A DNA stretch of 64,000 nucleotides from Pisaster brevispinus (GCA_023634235.1 JAMKCF010000006.1:6726421-6790420), one strand, 5' to 3'; numbered from the stretch's first letter, positions 13,935-28,400 are shown. Numbers and translations: made by a program. The notes: generated from the sequence alone by a model not told the origin.

Positions 13935-14030
13935 GATTGGTCACATGGGCAACATAGTCAGCGGTTTGGTTTACGGTATGACCAATCACGTTCGAGCTCT
14001 CACTTTATGAGTGAGCCATGGCGGACATTT
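13935..14030 (+). promoter_or_regulatory. Promoter-like segment with two CCAAT boxes and ATGGCGG motif
   Basis: GATTGG (13935-13940) and CCAAT (13982-13986) lie about 45 bases apart, followed by GCCATGGCGGACATT (14016-14030), a YY1-like initiator motif. The stretch is locally CpG-richer than its surroundings. It could drive either V-ATPase gene; direction is not settled. Confidence 0.35.
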
Positions 14031-14908
14031 CTATTCTGAACGGTTTACGCTGACGGAGATGGATTCTTTAAGTGAACCTGACTGTTTCGAGTGTCCTTAG
14101 AAATAACGAATACAGCGAAAGACTAGATCAATAATGTAACTAACATTCCATTAGTGAAATTCTTCTGCACAATTTCGTTAACTATTAAAAAAATGACTTT
14201 TCCGGAGACCCTTATTTCTGCACACAGATGCTAATGTTTCTGGTTTCATATTTCTTTATTTTGAACACAAAAAATTATGTCATAATTTTTTAAGGTACAA
14301 TGGAACATTATTGCTCCGTTATGTGATGTTTTTGTGTTGTTATAGTATAGTAGTTAAATTTCTCGAAATGAATTTTTGAAAACATGTCCTCCAAGCTCAT
14401 TATTTATGCAAAACCGCGACGGTCATGCATACGCAGCAAATGAAAGGAAGGACTTTTCAAGCCCCTGCGCACTGACTGTATATTAGACTATAGTCTACAC
14501 TACCAATTTACCAACCGGTACCAGGCAGTCGAGCCAGACTCTTACCGAGTCTTGTTTTACATTCGATCTTGACATTGACGAAGCAAAATTTAGGTCCTGC
14601 CTTGTTTTTAAACAGTCCAGTTTTAAAAGGATTAGCAGTTGTATAAAATGACAACATTTTTATCAAACAAAGCAGTGTACAATTGCAACAAAATTAATGA
14701 AAATCAAATAAATTTTACCGTTTATTTCATGAAAAATATGATCATTCAGCACCAACCAGTCTCCGGAAAATAATGTCTCGGCCGATCAATTTTTTTCCTG
14801 AATAAATTACATGACGTAATTTTACCGACAAATCACATGATAGTCTGGTAGTCAACATTCAAAGTAATCGGTAAACTGTCTACATAACAATGGGGACTAG
14901 TTCGATCA

Positions 14909-15109
14909 TCACGTGCATCGTGTCGAGCAAAAATAGTTATAACGTACACTTGATGTCTACTTGATTCGTGTAATAAAGTTTGATTAGAGGAAAGATCCCA
15001 TCTACTCGTTTTAACTTAAATAGTGAAACTGGAAGTTTGCGGAAGTTTAGGGATGAGTGACAATCTTTCACAGAACAAGGTTTGAAGACAGTTACAAAAA
15101 TACCCGGTG
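14909..15109 (+). promoter_or_regulatory. Possible promoter and 5' non-coding exon of V-ATPase a paralog B
   Basis: TCACGTG (14909-14915) resembles the TFEB/CLEAR E-box common in V-ATPase gene promoters. About 195 bases later CCCGGTG/GTGAGT gives a good donor (15110), in phase with nothing and thus fit for a non-coding exon spliced to the acceptor at 16490. Confidence 0.3.
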
Positions 15110-15377
15110 GTGAGTAGTTTATAAACTAATGTATTCATCACTTCCGAAAAGGTTAACTTAATATACTTACCATATGACTATTTAGAAAGCTAGTGTTAAC
15201 TTAATACTATATTTATAGTAATAACACTACCATTCCTTGCTCTCTGCAATCTGTGAATTGTGATGAGTAAACAAAGTTGTTGTTATTTTTTTTTGGGGGG
15301 GGGGTCAGTAGGAGCATGGAGGAAGGACCCATGATGGTAGGAGTAGGACACAATTTTTTGAGGACGCTTGGCAACTA

Positions 15378-15383
15378 TTTAGT

Positions 15384-15418
<35 letters not shown>

Positions 15419-15441
15419 TTAATTTATTTATTTATTTATTT
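15378..15441. repeat. TTTA microsatellite
   Basis: About fifteen TTTA units, with one TTAA interruption near 15420. Confidence 0.95.
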
Positions 15442-16498
15442 AAACTAGTGTCTAAATTACATAACATCTAAACTTGATTCAAATTATTGCCAACTTGAAA
15501 AATTAATTATCTTTTAAATTTATCTCTTTTTTTATCAACTGCTACATGTAACATGTAATGTATGTTGCACCAGCAGCAATGATGCCTCCAAGTCCAAGCA
15601 AAAGTAAACCCAGCACTGGGTAGTAGAAATATCCCCCTCCCCAGATAATCTCATCCCCCAATCAAAAGTCGCCCCCTGGCCTAAGCAAAGTCATTGCCAA
15701 TAAATAATTATTATAAAGAGATCCTCCACCAGTAACCAATGGTTTTATTTTAACGTACAAATCAATGTTCCCATTGTTGTGTATCACATTAAAAATACTG
15801 AAGAAAAAAACCCCATAAAAACACATGGTCCCCTGACCTCTTGGGTCCAACCAAGGGAGCTACGATCATCGTAGCTATTTGCTGGAGTTTTTACATTACA
15901 TGAGTGCAAGAATGGAGCAACAAAATTTCATTAGTGGCAGTAAGTTTCAGTAGAAATAGCACATGGATGAAGTCTATAATCACAATGGTTGGAAAATGTT
16001 ACCGAGACGAGAGTCGTAGGGTTAAACAAATCAAACCTTGATGATAAATTGAATTTTGTTTAGACCCCATTTGTTAACTTCAAAAGGTTTGATATCATCA
16101 CTTGGTCTTCAAAATCAAACCAGTGTGGCTAAATTAAAAATATTCCATTGACATCAAATCCACCAAATCAATAAGGGAGTTTTTTTGTTATAGGGGCCTA
16201 CTATTATAATTATTAGTATTACTAGTTTATTTTTCTTTTTTTTCTTTTTTGCTTTTACCTCAAACAATTACTTTCATCCAATTTGATGCAAATGTGGTGG
16301 TTTTTTTTAGAAGGCGGTGCTGAAAATTATATAGCCCCCCCCCCAAAAAAAAAGAACCTTTTGGCTTTGTTTAATTTTTCCCCCCAGACACAGTACTCAA
16401 GCTGGTCACACTTGACCAATAATTAATCATGTCTCAAAAGTTGACTACATTTCTAAGTTTTTTGTTTTTGTTGTCCTTTTATTTCACAGAGTGGCAAG

Positions 16499-19400
16499 AT
16501 GGGGTCGCTCTTTCGTAGTGAGAAGATGTGCCTGACTCAGATTTTTCTGCAGACGGAGTCGGCATACAACTGTGTCGCTGAACTGGGAGAGCTCGGTCTA
16601 GTCCAGTTTAAGGACGTAAGTCAAAGAAAACTTCAACCTGAATAATAATCATTTTTAAAATTTCATGTCCTTAAAATGTTAAGATCTTTTGCTGATTTCA
16701 TATCAAACACACGAACACAAAATGCAAGCATGACATTTTTTCCTACTTAAATCTGTTTTCCAATTTTTTTTGTCTGTTACAAATATTAGCAGTTATTAAA
16801 TAGTCCGAAAAGTCTATACCCCATGTCCTTGTAGGTCGGCCCTTGTACTTAAAAAGATTTTCCTGCTTTTTTCCCAAGGGCTAAATATCATGTTTGAAAA
16901 ATGCGACTTTACAGAAGCAGTTTACCTGCCAAAATACTGTGTAATGTATATATGTTTGTTTCTGACTGGTTCCCTGCAACTTTGTTTTCAAAGCAAACAA
17001 GTTGAATTTATTAGCAAAATCTTGACTGCTGGCAGCTCTATGAGATTGAGCCCAGGTTTATGTGATGGACTGTAAAAATCAAGAATGGAGGCCAAACCCC
17101 AGTAATTAAGGCTCTGTAGCTTGCAAGTCAAGGTTTTTGTTGTTGTTAGAGTAGAGTCGACTCAGTATGCTGGGTAGTGGATTCTTAGTAAGAACTACAC
17201 GTACATGTACTGTGCGATAATTTTGCTTTGCTTAACCCACCTAGCCTTTGTAGAATTACAGACATTGATCTCCCCCCCCCCTCCCCCTTCTGACTAAGAA
17301 AATGTCAGTCTTAGTTTCAAAACTCCTGGCACTCTCCCCTGTAGATCAGGCTATTAATATTCTGTAAGAACAAAAAAACAATAAAAAAAGCGAGATACTT
17401 TCTTCCAAACTTCTTTCATTCAGGAAGTCCTTACCTAGAATTCTGAGAAAGTCAGGCAACCACTCGCCCTTTGCAGCCCAACCCCTTTGAAACATCTTCT
17501 AGCAAGCCTGATTGACGTCAAACAAATTAGAAGCAGTGACCTAGCTAACAGCTAATACTGCGTTGATATTCCGCTTTGTTTTCAGTTAAGTCCACACATG
17601 AACGCTTTCCAGCGTAAATATGTAAATGAGGTCAGACGGTGTGATGAGATGGAACGCAAACTACGTGAGTGCCTGCGGTTGTTTAATTTGTTTTAAAAAC
17701 TCATAAAGGATACTTAAGTTACTTTATAAAATCAGTTCGATCCGTAATGGGCTGCTGTTCTTGGTTTTGGTCTCTGTGTAACCGAAGGAGCACCGGCTCA
17801 GTTGAACAGCCATTTTTTTGTCCATTATTTGTATGGGAGAAGAAGAACAAAAGTGTTGCCCAGGCCCCATGTTACATGAGGCAATTTACTGGCAACCTGC
17901 TCCAGACAATCTCTTAGAAAAAAAGGACATTCAGATTTCAATTCTTAAGTAGTGTTCTTGGGGATTGTGTAAATACACTTAAAAATGACCCCGGTGATAT
18001 TTAATTGTATTGCATGCAGTGCAGTTGGTTGCCTCCAAGTTGCCAGTTAAAATTGCCCTGTGTGGCAAGACCCTTAGTCGTTTGCAATGTCGGAGAGTAT
18101 TTCCTGAATGGACTGGTAGACACAGAATTGAGCTGGTGACTAAAAAGGCTATTCCACGTTGATGGCTTTTTGGCCCAATCTTCTATGCTGCTGCAACAGC
18201 CAATGGTGTCAGCCTTTGACCTTCCCACTAATGGCATCTGAAACACTGGCTTTAGAAATGGCTACACGTGTTGTACATCTAGATCATCATTGCACCTGCC
18301 CTATCATTCAATGTTGCCACTGCAGCCTGTAGTCAAAGCCCTAGCCTAAGCTGTAGCCAAAGCGGGAGTAGCCAAAGCCGTAGCCAAAGTCGTAGTCAAA
18401 GCTGTAGCCAACAAAGCTGTAGCCAATAATGTTGTCTATGGATGCTACATCCAACTCTTAAGGTATACAGGATTGGTAAGGATGAAATACATCATTGTTT
18501 AATTTTAGCCTTAAAGCTTACTGATTATTAAGTTCACACTAGAACCTTCGAGAAAACCTTATTTGAAAACCTTTTTTTTTTAACCCTTTAAAAATGGCAA
18601 CAGCTGATTTCGGTTGTTACTATCTCCTGACTCACACAAACAGATTAAGTTGAAATGTTCACAGGTTTGTTATTTCATGTATATTGTTGAATGTTGATCA
18701 CACAAAGCATGAACACTATCTGTGGACTATTTCTGCAGCTCTACCAATCCTATACCTTTAATATTATGGCTGGTCTGTAATTTCTGTTATTTTTTTAGGG
18801 TATGTAGAGAAGGAGATCAAAGGTGCAAAGGTTGAAATTGAAAAACCATGCACAGAGGTAGCTGCTCCACCCCCAAGAGAGATGATAGACTTAGAGGTAA
18901 AGCAACAACCTTTTTTTCTTCAAATTACATTATCAGGTGGGGAGGAGGAGTCAGGTTATGAGAGTGGGAATTTTGATGATGACAACGAAAAGGATTGATG
19001 TTGAATTTTCCATGCGCTTTTTAAATTTTTATTGTGAGGATGATTTCTATGCTGGTGTCTTAGGAAAGTCTGTTCCCCGGAGATTCTGCCCTCCACATGG
19101 GAAACTAACATGGGCTGAAGGAGGATTGATTGAAAAGAGGGTACTCTTTTTGTACACAGTTCTCCAAATTGGGTGACAGAATCTCCAGGGGGGGGGGGGG
19201 ACACAGAATCTCCTGCCACACCGTAATCACAGTCTAAATAGCAAGGCAATGTAGTGGTGAAGGGAGACATTTTCCTTGTAATTGTTGGCAAGAAAAGAAT
19301 GAACCCTTACCCTCCCAAATCCTTCTATATCCTCTTTGCCCAACTGAAAAATTCTCTGCTAACCCGTGAAATACGCTTGACTTAAGCGCTAAATTCCCTG

Positions 19401-22400
19401 CTTCCGTAAGCGCCGATTCTTTGCTTACGGTAAGCAGGGCCATGAAATTGGGCCCAGATGTGTTATGCCATGCTATTGGACTCTGATAGATTCAGGAAGC
19501 TTCCAAGCTGGAAAAACTAAAAATTAAGAGGTCACCCTAATACTATCGGTTTACTATCCTGCCAAACTGGCTCTTGCCACAAAATTCCACAGGAGACTAA
19601 AAAGACAAAGCCCACTGTCCTTAATCCTTGCCCCTCTTGATCCATTTATTAATCCTGATCTATCCAGGCGACCTTTGAAAAGATTGAGGTAGACTTGAAA
19701 GAGGTGAACAGCAATCATGAGACTCTGCAGCGGAACTACCTGGAGCTGACGGAGCATAGACATGTACTGAGAAACACCACTGACTTCTTTGCAGAGGTGA
19801 AGATGTTACACAACAAAGTCACACTATGTCGGTCATGGCCCTGAATCTTTCTCCCTGTGCCCAAAGTCGCTAAGCAAAAAAGGAAAATTGCTTAGAAAAG
19901 CACAGGGCCTTTATGACACTGGGCCCTGTGCTTTTCCTAGCAGTTCTCTTTTCAATATACAAACATGCTAAGTGTGATTTTATCTGTGCTTAGCAAGGTT
20001 TTTTTTCAGTCGGGCACCAAAAACTTGCTAAGCAAAGAAAAATCATGCTTAGCAGAAAAAGATTACCAGCCAAAATGTCATGTAATGTATGTTACCCGTG
20101 ACTGTTTCTCTGCTTATTTATGGTTAGCGAATCATGGGACATACATATTGCAACACTTTCTTTATGAATTTGATTGTTTATTTGTAACCAGGCAAGTCAA
20201 TGTACATAATTCAAAATCAAACTCGCAAATGGGTTGTTGGGCCGAGAACAACTGTAAACTGACAAAAAGTTCACCGTCCAGATTGTCACATAATGTGCGT
20301 TGTAGGCACATTATTATCATTTACTCACTTCAAAGTCTATAAAATATCACTAATTACAAAATGACAACAGCGGAACTTCACTAAATCCTTGGCAAATAAA
20401 CCTTACCTAGTGTAGACTATTTTAAAGATGAACGTTTTATGAGATTCGGAAATCAGTTGTGCAGCCTTCCAGAGAATTAACAACTTCCGCAGACATAGAC
20501 AGTTGAGATATACAGAATTCAAACATTTCTGACAGACTATGGTGTTGTACTTTTCCCATTTGATAGGCGGAGTTATTCCAACATGACAGGGAGGAGGAAG
20601 AGGCTCGATCCACTGCATATCAACGTTTTGGTATCGAAGACGGTGTCCGTCAGATTCACTCCTCTGTCAAATTTGGGTCAGTACATCTCCCAGGGAACCC
20701 CCCATTCTATATGAAGCTGCTGTCCTAAATTTCTGTGAAAAATTGCAGTTTTCATAATTTTATGAAGTTGAAATCAGTCGGATTCACTGCATTACACACT
20801 GTCAATTTATTATAATTTCAAAGTGACATGATTTTAAATTGTAATGGTACTGATTGTTTTAGTGAACTTAATGAAGTTATGTAAATTTTACTTGGTCTTT
20901 GAACATGCGATCAATTTAGTTTCTTCGTTTGGACATTAACTAAAATTGTCTTTTATTTTGAGGTCTTATTTTTTGGGGGGTTGATATGTTGAGCATGCAA
21001 CTGGTCAGGTCTTCTGATGGTTTTTCTTGATGTCATTTGAAACATTGCACAAATGTGCCACACACTTTCCTCTCATTTCTCATTTTCATTTACCAGTTTG
21101 GGGGGAAAAAAAACCCCAAAGATTGTAATGCCATTTTCCTGCCAGTTTTAGGCAAAACTTTTGTAACATCAAGGCCAGTTTATATTCGGTTGCGCGATGA
21201 TAATCGTCGGACGATGCTGATCACCAGCGGCTTCAGCAAATAGTCTCTGATGCCTCCGCTATAAACTGTAAACTGGTTTTTTGTTGTTATGATCGCGCAT
21301 TAAGTTTTCAGCCAGCCGTGTGACAATTGAATGACTGACTGTAAATGGCCTTTGATCTCCTCTGATTTTGTTTTAATGATAGTCTTTGAATCCTTCTTGT
21401 ATTTTTTTTTATGTCCCCGCTTAATATAGCCGAATCACGCCAAATTTCTCTTGACTGGTTCCATTTAACTATAGGTTTGTTGCTGGGGTACTCGGTCGTG
21501 AGAGGGTACCAGCGTTTGAGAAGACGCTGTGGCGAGTGTGTCATGGTAACGTTTTCCTGCGTCACTCTCCAATTGAAGAGCAGTTAGAAGATCCAAGTAC
21601 GGTACGTGACAGATTGGTTCTCATGCTGCGGCCATCTTAGTCACATCCCCTGACTGCATTGTATATAAGTAAACACTGTACCAATGATGGACCAGACTAT
21701 TTGGCCTTCCAGCCTCGGTTTTGTTTTGGTTTTTTAAGATAAAACAAAAATTTCTGCGCCAAAGCAAAACCTTTTAGCATTCCTCAAACTTGAGATTTGT
21801 CTTCGTTTCTTAAACCCTTACCCCCGATGTCCTCAGCTAGACACTCTTCCCATATCCTCCCAAATTACTCCACTCTATGGTACCACAACAGTCAACACCC
21901 AACTGTTTGGACTTGAGCCGTATCCGAACTGGCGGCTACGGCTACAGCTACAGCTACGGCTACAGCTACGACTGTTGCCAAGGGGGTTTCTAAGGACGTG
22001 CTATACTTCAACACATGATGATGTGGAAATGCAGCCATAGCCTTAGCCGTAGCCGTAGCTGTAGCTGCCAATTCGGACACGGCCTTAGATTTGGTCAGGT
22101 ATACCAGTTCCAATGATAAGCAATAGTTATTTGGGCCTGTAGTGCCATGTTCAACAAAGGTCAGACAGCTTTTTGGAGGATTTAGGACTATAGGGGTCAA
22201 AGAACCAAAGGAATATTTTGGATTACAGCATGTCCGTTTCCGTCTCCCCTTGTTTATTTTTACCTTCTTTTGCAAATTTGTCTTTACAGGGAGATGAAGT
22301 CTTCAAGCATGTCTTTATAGCATTCTTCCAAGGGGAACAGCTAGGAGGGCGTGTCAAGAAGGTTTGCGAAGGGTAAGAAAAATTCATCGAAATTCTTCTG

Positions 22401-25400
22401 CTCTACGCCCAAAATTTAATATTGAATTGGATAAGCTGTGTTTCACGGGGAATGGTCACTTCTGTTCGAAAACATTTTGAAGGGTCCAATTTCATTGAGT
22501 TGCTTAAATGCAACCAAAAGTGCTGACGAAATTTCTGCAAGGCAAAACGAGCAGGATACCAGTCGGGAATGGTTTGTATGAATGGTATTTTGGCTGGTAA
22601 CCTTCTCCTGGTAAACAGAATTATTCTGTGCTTAAGCTTTATGCTTAAAAGCAGCCTGATGAGAGTGCACCCAGGACAGCGGGCCTTTGCCTCTTGTAGT
22701 TTGGTGGGATTCGGTGGCTGCTATTTCAGTGTTTTCATTGTTTTGGGGATTTGACTAGAGAGTAAAAAAACGGTTTGGTTTGGTTTTGATTTTGAAGTGT
22801 TTTTTTTCCCCCTTTCTTATGACTGTTTCTGTACTGGTTGTTGGCCACAGTTGTATTTTGCTACATTTATTTTGTTTGTTCCTTTTTTTTCCCACAGGTT
22901 TTTGTTGATGTTTTTTTCTTCTGTTTTAGTGGACAGGTTCCACTCGGGGAGTTTTTACCTCTGTCTGTTTGTATTTTATCGGTTACTGGCTCTTTATTTT
23001 GTTCTCTCTCTTGCATATCCATTTACATGATTGTCTAGCATCACATTTATGCATTATTTATTATATGTTTCTTAGTTTATATGTGTATTTATTTTCCATC
23101 TAAACTGTTTTGTTACATTGAACACGATTCAGAATAACTGTTAATCTTTTTATTTGTAATGTACATGTATTATAGCTTTGATGCTTTTCTCAACGTATCT
23201 TTCAATGAGCATTTTTATACTTGTACGGATTTGCCATTATAATATGTAAAGTTTGTATTTCATTGTTATTTCAATTTTTATATTATAGTGTTGTATGTTT
23301 GTGTTGAACCACTGGTGCGGAGTTGTAGTTATCATTGGGCATATGCCTTGAGGCAATTCTTTTTTTCGCTTCCGTTTTAGTTGTGTGTCAAATTTCAGCT
23401 TCCCCATTGGTTGATTTTGGTTGACTTGGCCATACATGGCAATTGTCACATGGCATTGATATCCACAGCTGACATAGAGGGCGTGCACGGCAGACACAGA
23501 TGACAATATGAAGCTCAACATTCGCCTTCTGCTGTTTTTATTCTATGTGTAAGGTTAAGCCTTTTGGGGATACTGAGGGGTGAAAATCACATGCACCTTG
23601 AAAGTTTCTACACTATGGGTTAAACTTTGTTACGGTGTTTTTTTGTCATAACATCGGAAATTGTTCAAAATCTCTGCATCTTAATTTTGTAACCTTGTAT
23701 CCCACACAAAAGTATCTCCGTGCAAGAATGTTGTATTTCGGCACATAAGTGTGAGGAAAAAAAAAACCAGGTGAATATTTTTTTTAGCCTTGATACAATA
23801 ATGACATTAATAAATTTGTGATCGTTGGGTCTTTCCTTTCCACTAGATTTCATGCCACACTGTATCCCTGCCCAGAGAACGCCATGGAGAGAAGTGAAAT
23901 GTGCACAGGGGTCGCCAGGCGACTTGAAGATCTGAAAAGGGTATCTGTAATTTCTTTGCATTCATGATGTATTACTAAGAAACTGGGTAGCAAAGTTGAA
24001 GCGCATTTTGTGCCCAAACCATTCACTTCCCGCCGAACTGGGTCTATTTTCTCGTCAAATAGATGAAGAGAAGAGACTATAAGGAAAGGGTTTCTCAACA
24101 TGTTGAATGTTTTAGATATCATGGCCTGATGTTTGAGCTGTCTTCACTTTTATTGTCATGGGTTCGATTCCCACCTGAGTAGTATGCCTGTGGATTTGTT
24201 TTGTCTTTTTTTTTTTTTCGCGGGACTCTGAAAGCACTGAGTGTAGACCATGTAACCTCTGTTTACAAAAAAAGAGCGACTTTGTACATTCCAGGGGCCT
24301 TCCTGGCAGGCAAGTTACTGCACTGGTCATACGGGAAGTTTTACATTCTGTGTCATAATTTCAAACTAATTCAAGAGTTGTAAAAATAACAGCTGAGCAA
24401 GTTTTGAGATGTGCCTCCTTTTGTCATATGATAAGATGATAAACAAATCAGACAGTGCAATCGTCATAAAATATAACATTTTATGTTTGCTATCATTGAG
24501 CTGTTCACAAATCTTGCCCGCAGAAAGTCCAGGCTCTTTGGCTCTTTTGTAAACGTGTGATGTCACAGGTTACATGGTCTGTCAAGTCCCTATCACACAT
24601 CGATGTGAGACAAAACCTAAAATAATACTCTGCATTCTCGATGCAGTTGCTTCTATTAGAAAGAAAGAAAGCTAAGCCCTGAAACATAACACAATATGCA
24701 GAATGCATGATAGCATCCAGATATTGGACGTGGGCCAAGTTTGAATATTTCTCATCAAGCTGGTAGCTCTACATCAGGGCCTAATTTCATAAAGCCTGTA
24801 AGCACAAAAACTTGCTAAGCACAGGAAAGTCTTGCTCAGCAGAAACAGGTTACCAACCAACATTCCATAAAGGTTATATTGTTGCCACTGGTACCCCCTC
24901 ATTTCTGGCTAAGTAAAGAATTTTCTGCTTAACAGCTTTATGAAATTGGGCCCAGATGTTATCCTTTGCTTACACACTCTCACTCTATACACCACCCTCC
25001 AGGTTCTGGTCCAGACGGTGGACCACAGACAGCGTGTCCTGGCATCGGCAGCCGTCTCCCTGTGGGTCTGGTTCGTCAAGGTGCGCAAGCTGAAGGCCAT
25101 CTACCACATGCTGAACATGTGCAATGTGGACGTGACGCACAAGTGCCTGATCGCCGAGTGCTGGTGCCCCGAGAGTGACCTGGGCCTGATCCGAATGGCC
25201 CTGCAACTTGGAAACGTGAGTCTTTGGATCGTTACGGGCCTTTGATGTGGCAGGATTTTTGCCAGGTTGCAAGGGTTTTTTCACTGACCTTCTTTCATCT
25301 TTAGATTTTTTTGAAAGTCACAGTCATGTGAGACTCTGGTCCCTTGTGAGACTCTGGTCCCACATGATGATCTGGTCCCGTGTGAGACTCTAGGCTCATT

Positions 25401-28400
25401 TGAGACTCTGGGCACGTGTGAGACTTTTAATCCATATGATACTCTGGGCCCATGTGAAACTCTGGGCCCATGTTCTGACCAAACCTCTAGATTTTCTAAT
25501 CAGATCTTGTGATACAACTTGGATTTTTAAAAAGTTAACGTTGGTTGTCATTCAGTGGGCGATAAACAGGCTTCCTAAAGACTCCTAAAGACGCCAAAAA
25601 TGCTAAGTGTGCAGTGGTTATCCTACATCAGTATATGGTAAAACCAAAATAATAGGGCCAAAGAAGGTTGCTCATTCACCCATCCTGTGCGCTGTGTGTT
25701 TCCATCGTTTCATTTTTGTTTTACCTCTAAGATGGCAGCGTGATGACGTCTATGCATTAGGTCTATTATCACTATTACACCTCTGTAGATGGATTGCCGT
25801 CAAACTTGTCCTTCTTTGTTTGACACACAGGAGAAAAGTGGATCCACCGTGCCGTCCATTCTCAACATTGTGGAGACGAACCAGGAACCGCCAACGTACA
25901 ACAAAACCAATAAGTTCACCAGTGCCTTCCAAGGGATCGTTGATGCCTATGGGGTGGCTAACTACAGAGAGGTCAATCCAGGTAAAGTTAGGGTAGGCCT
26001 TAACCATCCGTGTATTGGTAAAAAACACAAAATAATCTTCTTTATCCATGTGCAAATTTAACATCAATTTAAATTGAACATTTTATTTACACATCCAGAA
26101 AAGGACAAGACCAATTTACCAAAAAGGAAGGGACGGGTACCATCAATTATCCTCCAATCCAATCAATCCGCTCTAAGGAACAGCGGTTGAAAAAATGATA
26201 ATCTTTCTGGTCTTTATTTTGGGTTGACCGAAGCAAACTTGCCCAGAGCGGAACTTGAACCTGCTACCTCCAGATTAACGTGCAGGCGGTCAAAGGTTCA
26301 AGTCCTGCTCTAGTCAGTTTTCCTTGTGGTTTAATAACTCGACCTTTTTCGTCTTCCCCAACAGCTCCCTACACCATTATCACCTTCCCGTTCCTGTTTG
26401 CGGTGATGTTTGGCGATGCCGGCCATGGCACATTGATGGCGCTGTTTGGCGCTTGGATGGTGATCAGGGAGGCCAAACTTCTAGCCAACAAGACAGACAA
26501 CGAGGTAAAATATGACTTGGAATCTAGACTGAACGAGGCATTCTTATAAGATTTGTATCAGATAGAGACTGAAAGTGCTATTATCTTGTCGTTTTTGTTG
26601 GTTGTCAAAGGAAAATAATATCAAGCATCAGGAGATCAGGCATTATATTCTTCCTGCCGTAGTCTGATTTCTGATTTTTTTTGCTCTTGGGAGAAACCTG
26701 AAAAGTCTTTCAAACTCTTTACCATATGAACAAGTAGGCCAGCCCTTCTGCTTAAAAAAAATGTTCAAATTTTTTTCCAAGGTCAAAATATCATGCCTGC
26801 TCATGATAAAACGTTTACAAGTCTGTCGTGCCAGATGTAGACCTTTATTTAAAAACTTTTTTTTATGGGCTGTGGCTAAAATTCTCCCGTTGATTCCCAT
26901 GTAAGTTGTAGTGGTTCTAATAAATGCTTTACCCCCCCCTCCCAGATATGGAATGTGGTATTTGGGGGTCGTTACATCATTCTCCTAATGGGATTGTTCT
27001 CCATATACTGTGGCATCATGTACAATGACTTCTTCTCCAAGTCTGTCAACGTGTTTGGATCCAGCTGGAGGGTCCACAACATGACGAACTACACGTATGT
27101 AACAAACCAAGCTCTGACTTCACTGAGAGCTCAGAGATCACTGCCCTTTTTTTTTTCTTTTCTTTTTTTCAGTTTAAACCTTTAAATATCGTTGCACACA
27201 TTGTGTGAGCCTATTAAAAGAATATTTCATGAAAAGTATAATACAAATTTCTTGAAATATCCCCCAAAAATAAACTTAGTCAGCTATTTGCACAACCAGC
27301 CATCACTCCTGCCACTGAAAAAAAAAAATTAAATTAAATATACCAACGAATTGGGCCAAATACTACCAAAGACTTTTTTTTATGAAGAGACTTCTACTTT
27401 TTTATCTACTGTTGGACGAATGAACAAGAGCCTGACCTTGGGATCAATTTGCCCCCTGAAGTGTTTCCAGACAACCTTTGTGATGTGTCTGAAGATCATC
27501 ATTTTTCATCCATGAATAATTAAAACAAATATCCCTTTTAAAATTTTGTTTGTTGTTGTTGTTAGTGAGTCGTTGCTGAATGAGGGCATGGACCTACAGC
27601 TTGATCCTGTCTATGCTTACAGTGGAACCCCTTATCCCTATGGACTAGACCCGGTAGGTGAATCCAGTTAATCCAAGGAGCTTATCCTGAGTTTGTGTAA
27701 CATTCTTGAGAGACCTTTTTACCCATGGCACCATGTGTTATGGCCGAGTGGTCTGGTGCACCGGACCTGAGTTTCAGTGGCTAAGTCACTTTGGGTCTCC
27801 CAGTCCTGATTAGTCCTGACAAGCCTGAAATTACGCAGATGCCACGAAGGCCACGGCCTCTGTTGCCCCCCTGGTCTTGGTCGTGTTGCCCCCTATAAAA
27901 GTTTCCCGAAGACTTTAAGATTTTCCAGTGGCCTTGCCATCTTAAACAATTGTATTGCATCTCTTTGGAACTCCTTGCCTGGTGCATGTTGACCTCCATC
28001 CTACAATCTAGACCGTTTTAAGTGGAATATCAATTCCTACCTTCAGCTCCCCTGAGTTACTTTCATCTTTAAAATGTTTTTCCTTTTGTAGAACCTTACC
28101 AAGAGTAGCTTTTAGCCTGGTTCGGGGCAAATTTGCATCAAACAAAAGGGTATTGTAGGATTTGGGAGGGTAAGGGCTAAGGAATTCATTGTGCTATGGG
28201 TCTCGACTTCTCTCTGCAGGTGTGGCAGTTTTCCAAGAACAAGCTGAACTTCCTCAACCCTTTCAAGATGAGACTCTCCATCATCTTCGGTGTCATCCAC
28301 ATGATGTTTGGAGTTCACCTCAGTCTTCTCAATCATATGTAAGTTTGTATCACTTTTTTTTTTCCCGCCAGGTCGATGCCGGCATTTTCTCCACTGTTAC

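Larger units (their letters stand above)
11280..14478. mobile_element. Candidate TA-flanked inverted-repeat DNA transposon, non-autonomous
   Basis: CAGTCAGTGCGCAG at 11280-11293 is repeated as its exact reverse complement at 14465-14478. Both are flanked by TA (11278-11279, 14479-14480), as expected for a Tc1/mariner-pogo type insertion. The similarity runs to 16-18 bases if the flanks are counted. There is no transposase ORF in the 3199 bases between. A 20-base direct repeat (GTGAACYTGACTGTTTCGAG) occurs inside at about 11610 and 14071. Because the segment lies between the two V-ATPase genes and contains promoter-like sequence, a chance inverted pair remains possible. Confidence 0.4.
9762..16489. 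other. Intergenic region between head-to-head V-ATPase a genes
   Basis: Must hold the promoters and 5' non-coding exons of both genes. Visible items: the TA-flanked inverted repeat pair (11280/14478), the palindrome at 11853-11899, CCAAT boxes at about 13935 and 13982, a possible TCACGTG-linked 5' exon (14909-15109), a TTTA microsatellite (15378-15441), and a partial GGGCCCAATTTCAT repeat at 12383. No protein-coding exon is recognised. Confidence 0.6.

Noticed and set aside
17586..17664. Pseudogene status for one V-ATPase paralog, given duplicate exon 2 sequences
   Set aside because: Both copies keep open frames, matching phases and good splice sites throughout the visible exons.
21892..22275. 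Minus-strand ORF with Ala/Val repeats
   Set aside because: The repetitive peptide is the translation of GGCTAC/AGCTAC hexamers in a palindromic repeat.
22797..23038. Phe/Leu-rich plus-strand ORFs resembling membrane segments
   Set aside because: They come from T-rich intronic sequence; no conserved motif or start context.
24985..25284. Minus-strand ORF of 99 codons
   Set aside because: Shadow of the 213-base exon 9 of paralog B, whose plus-strand reading is clearly the conserved one.
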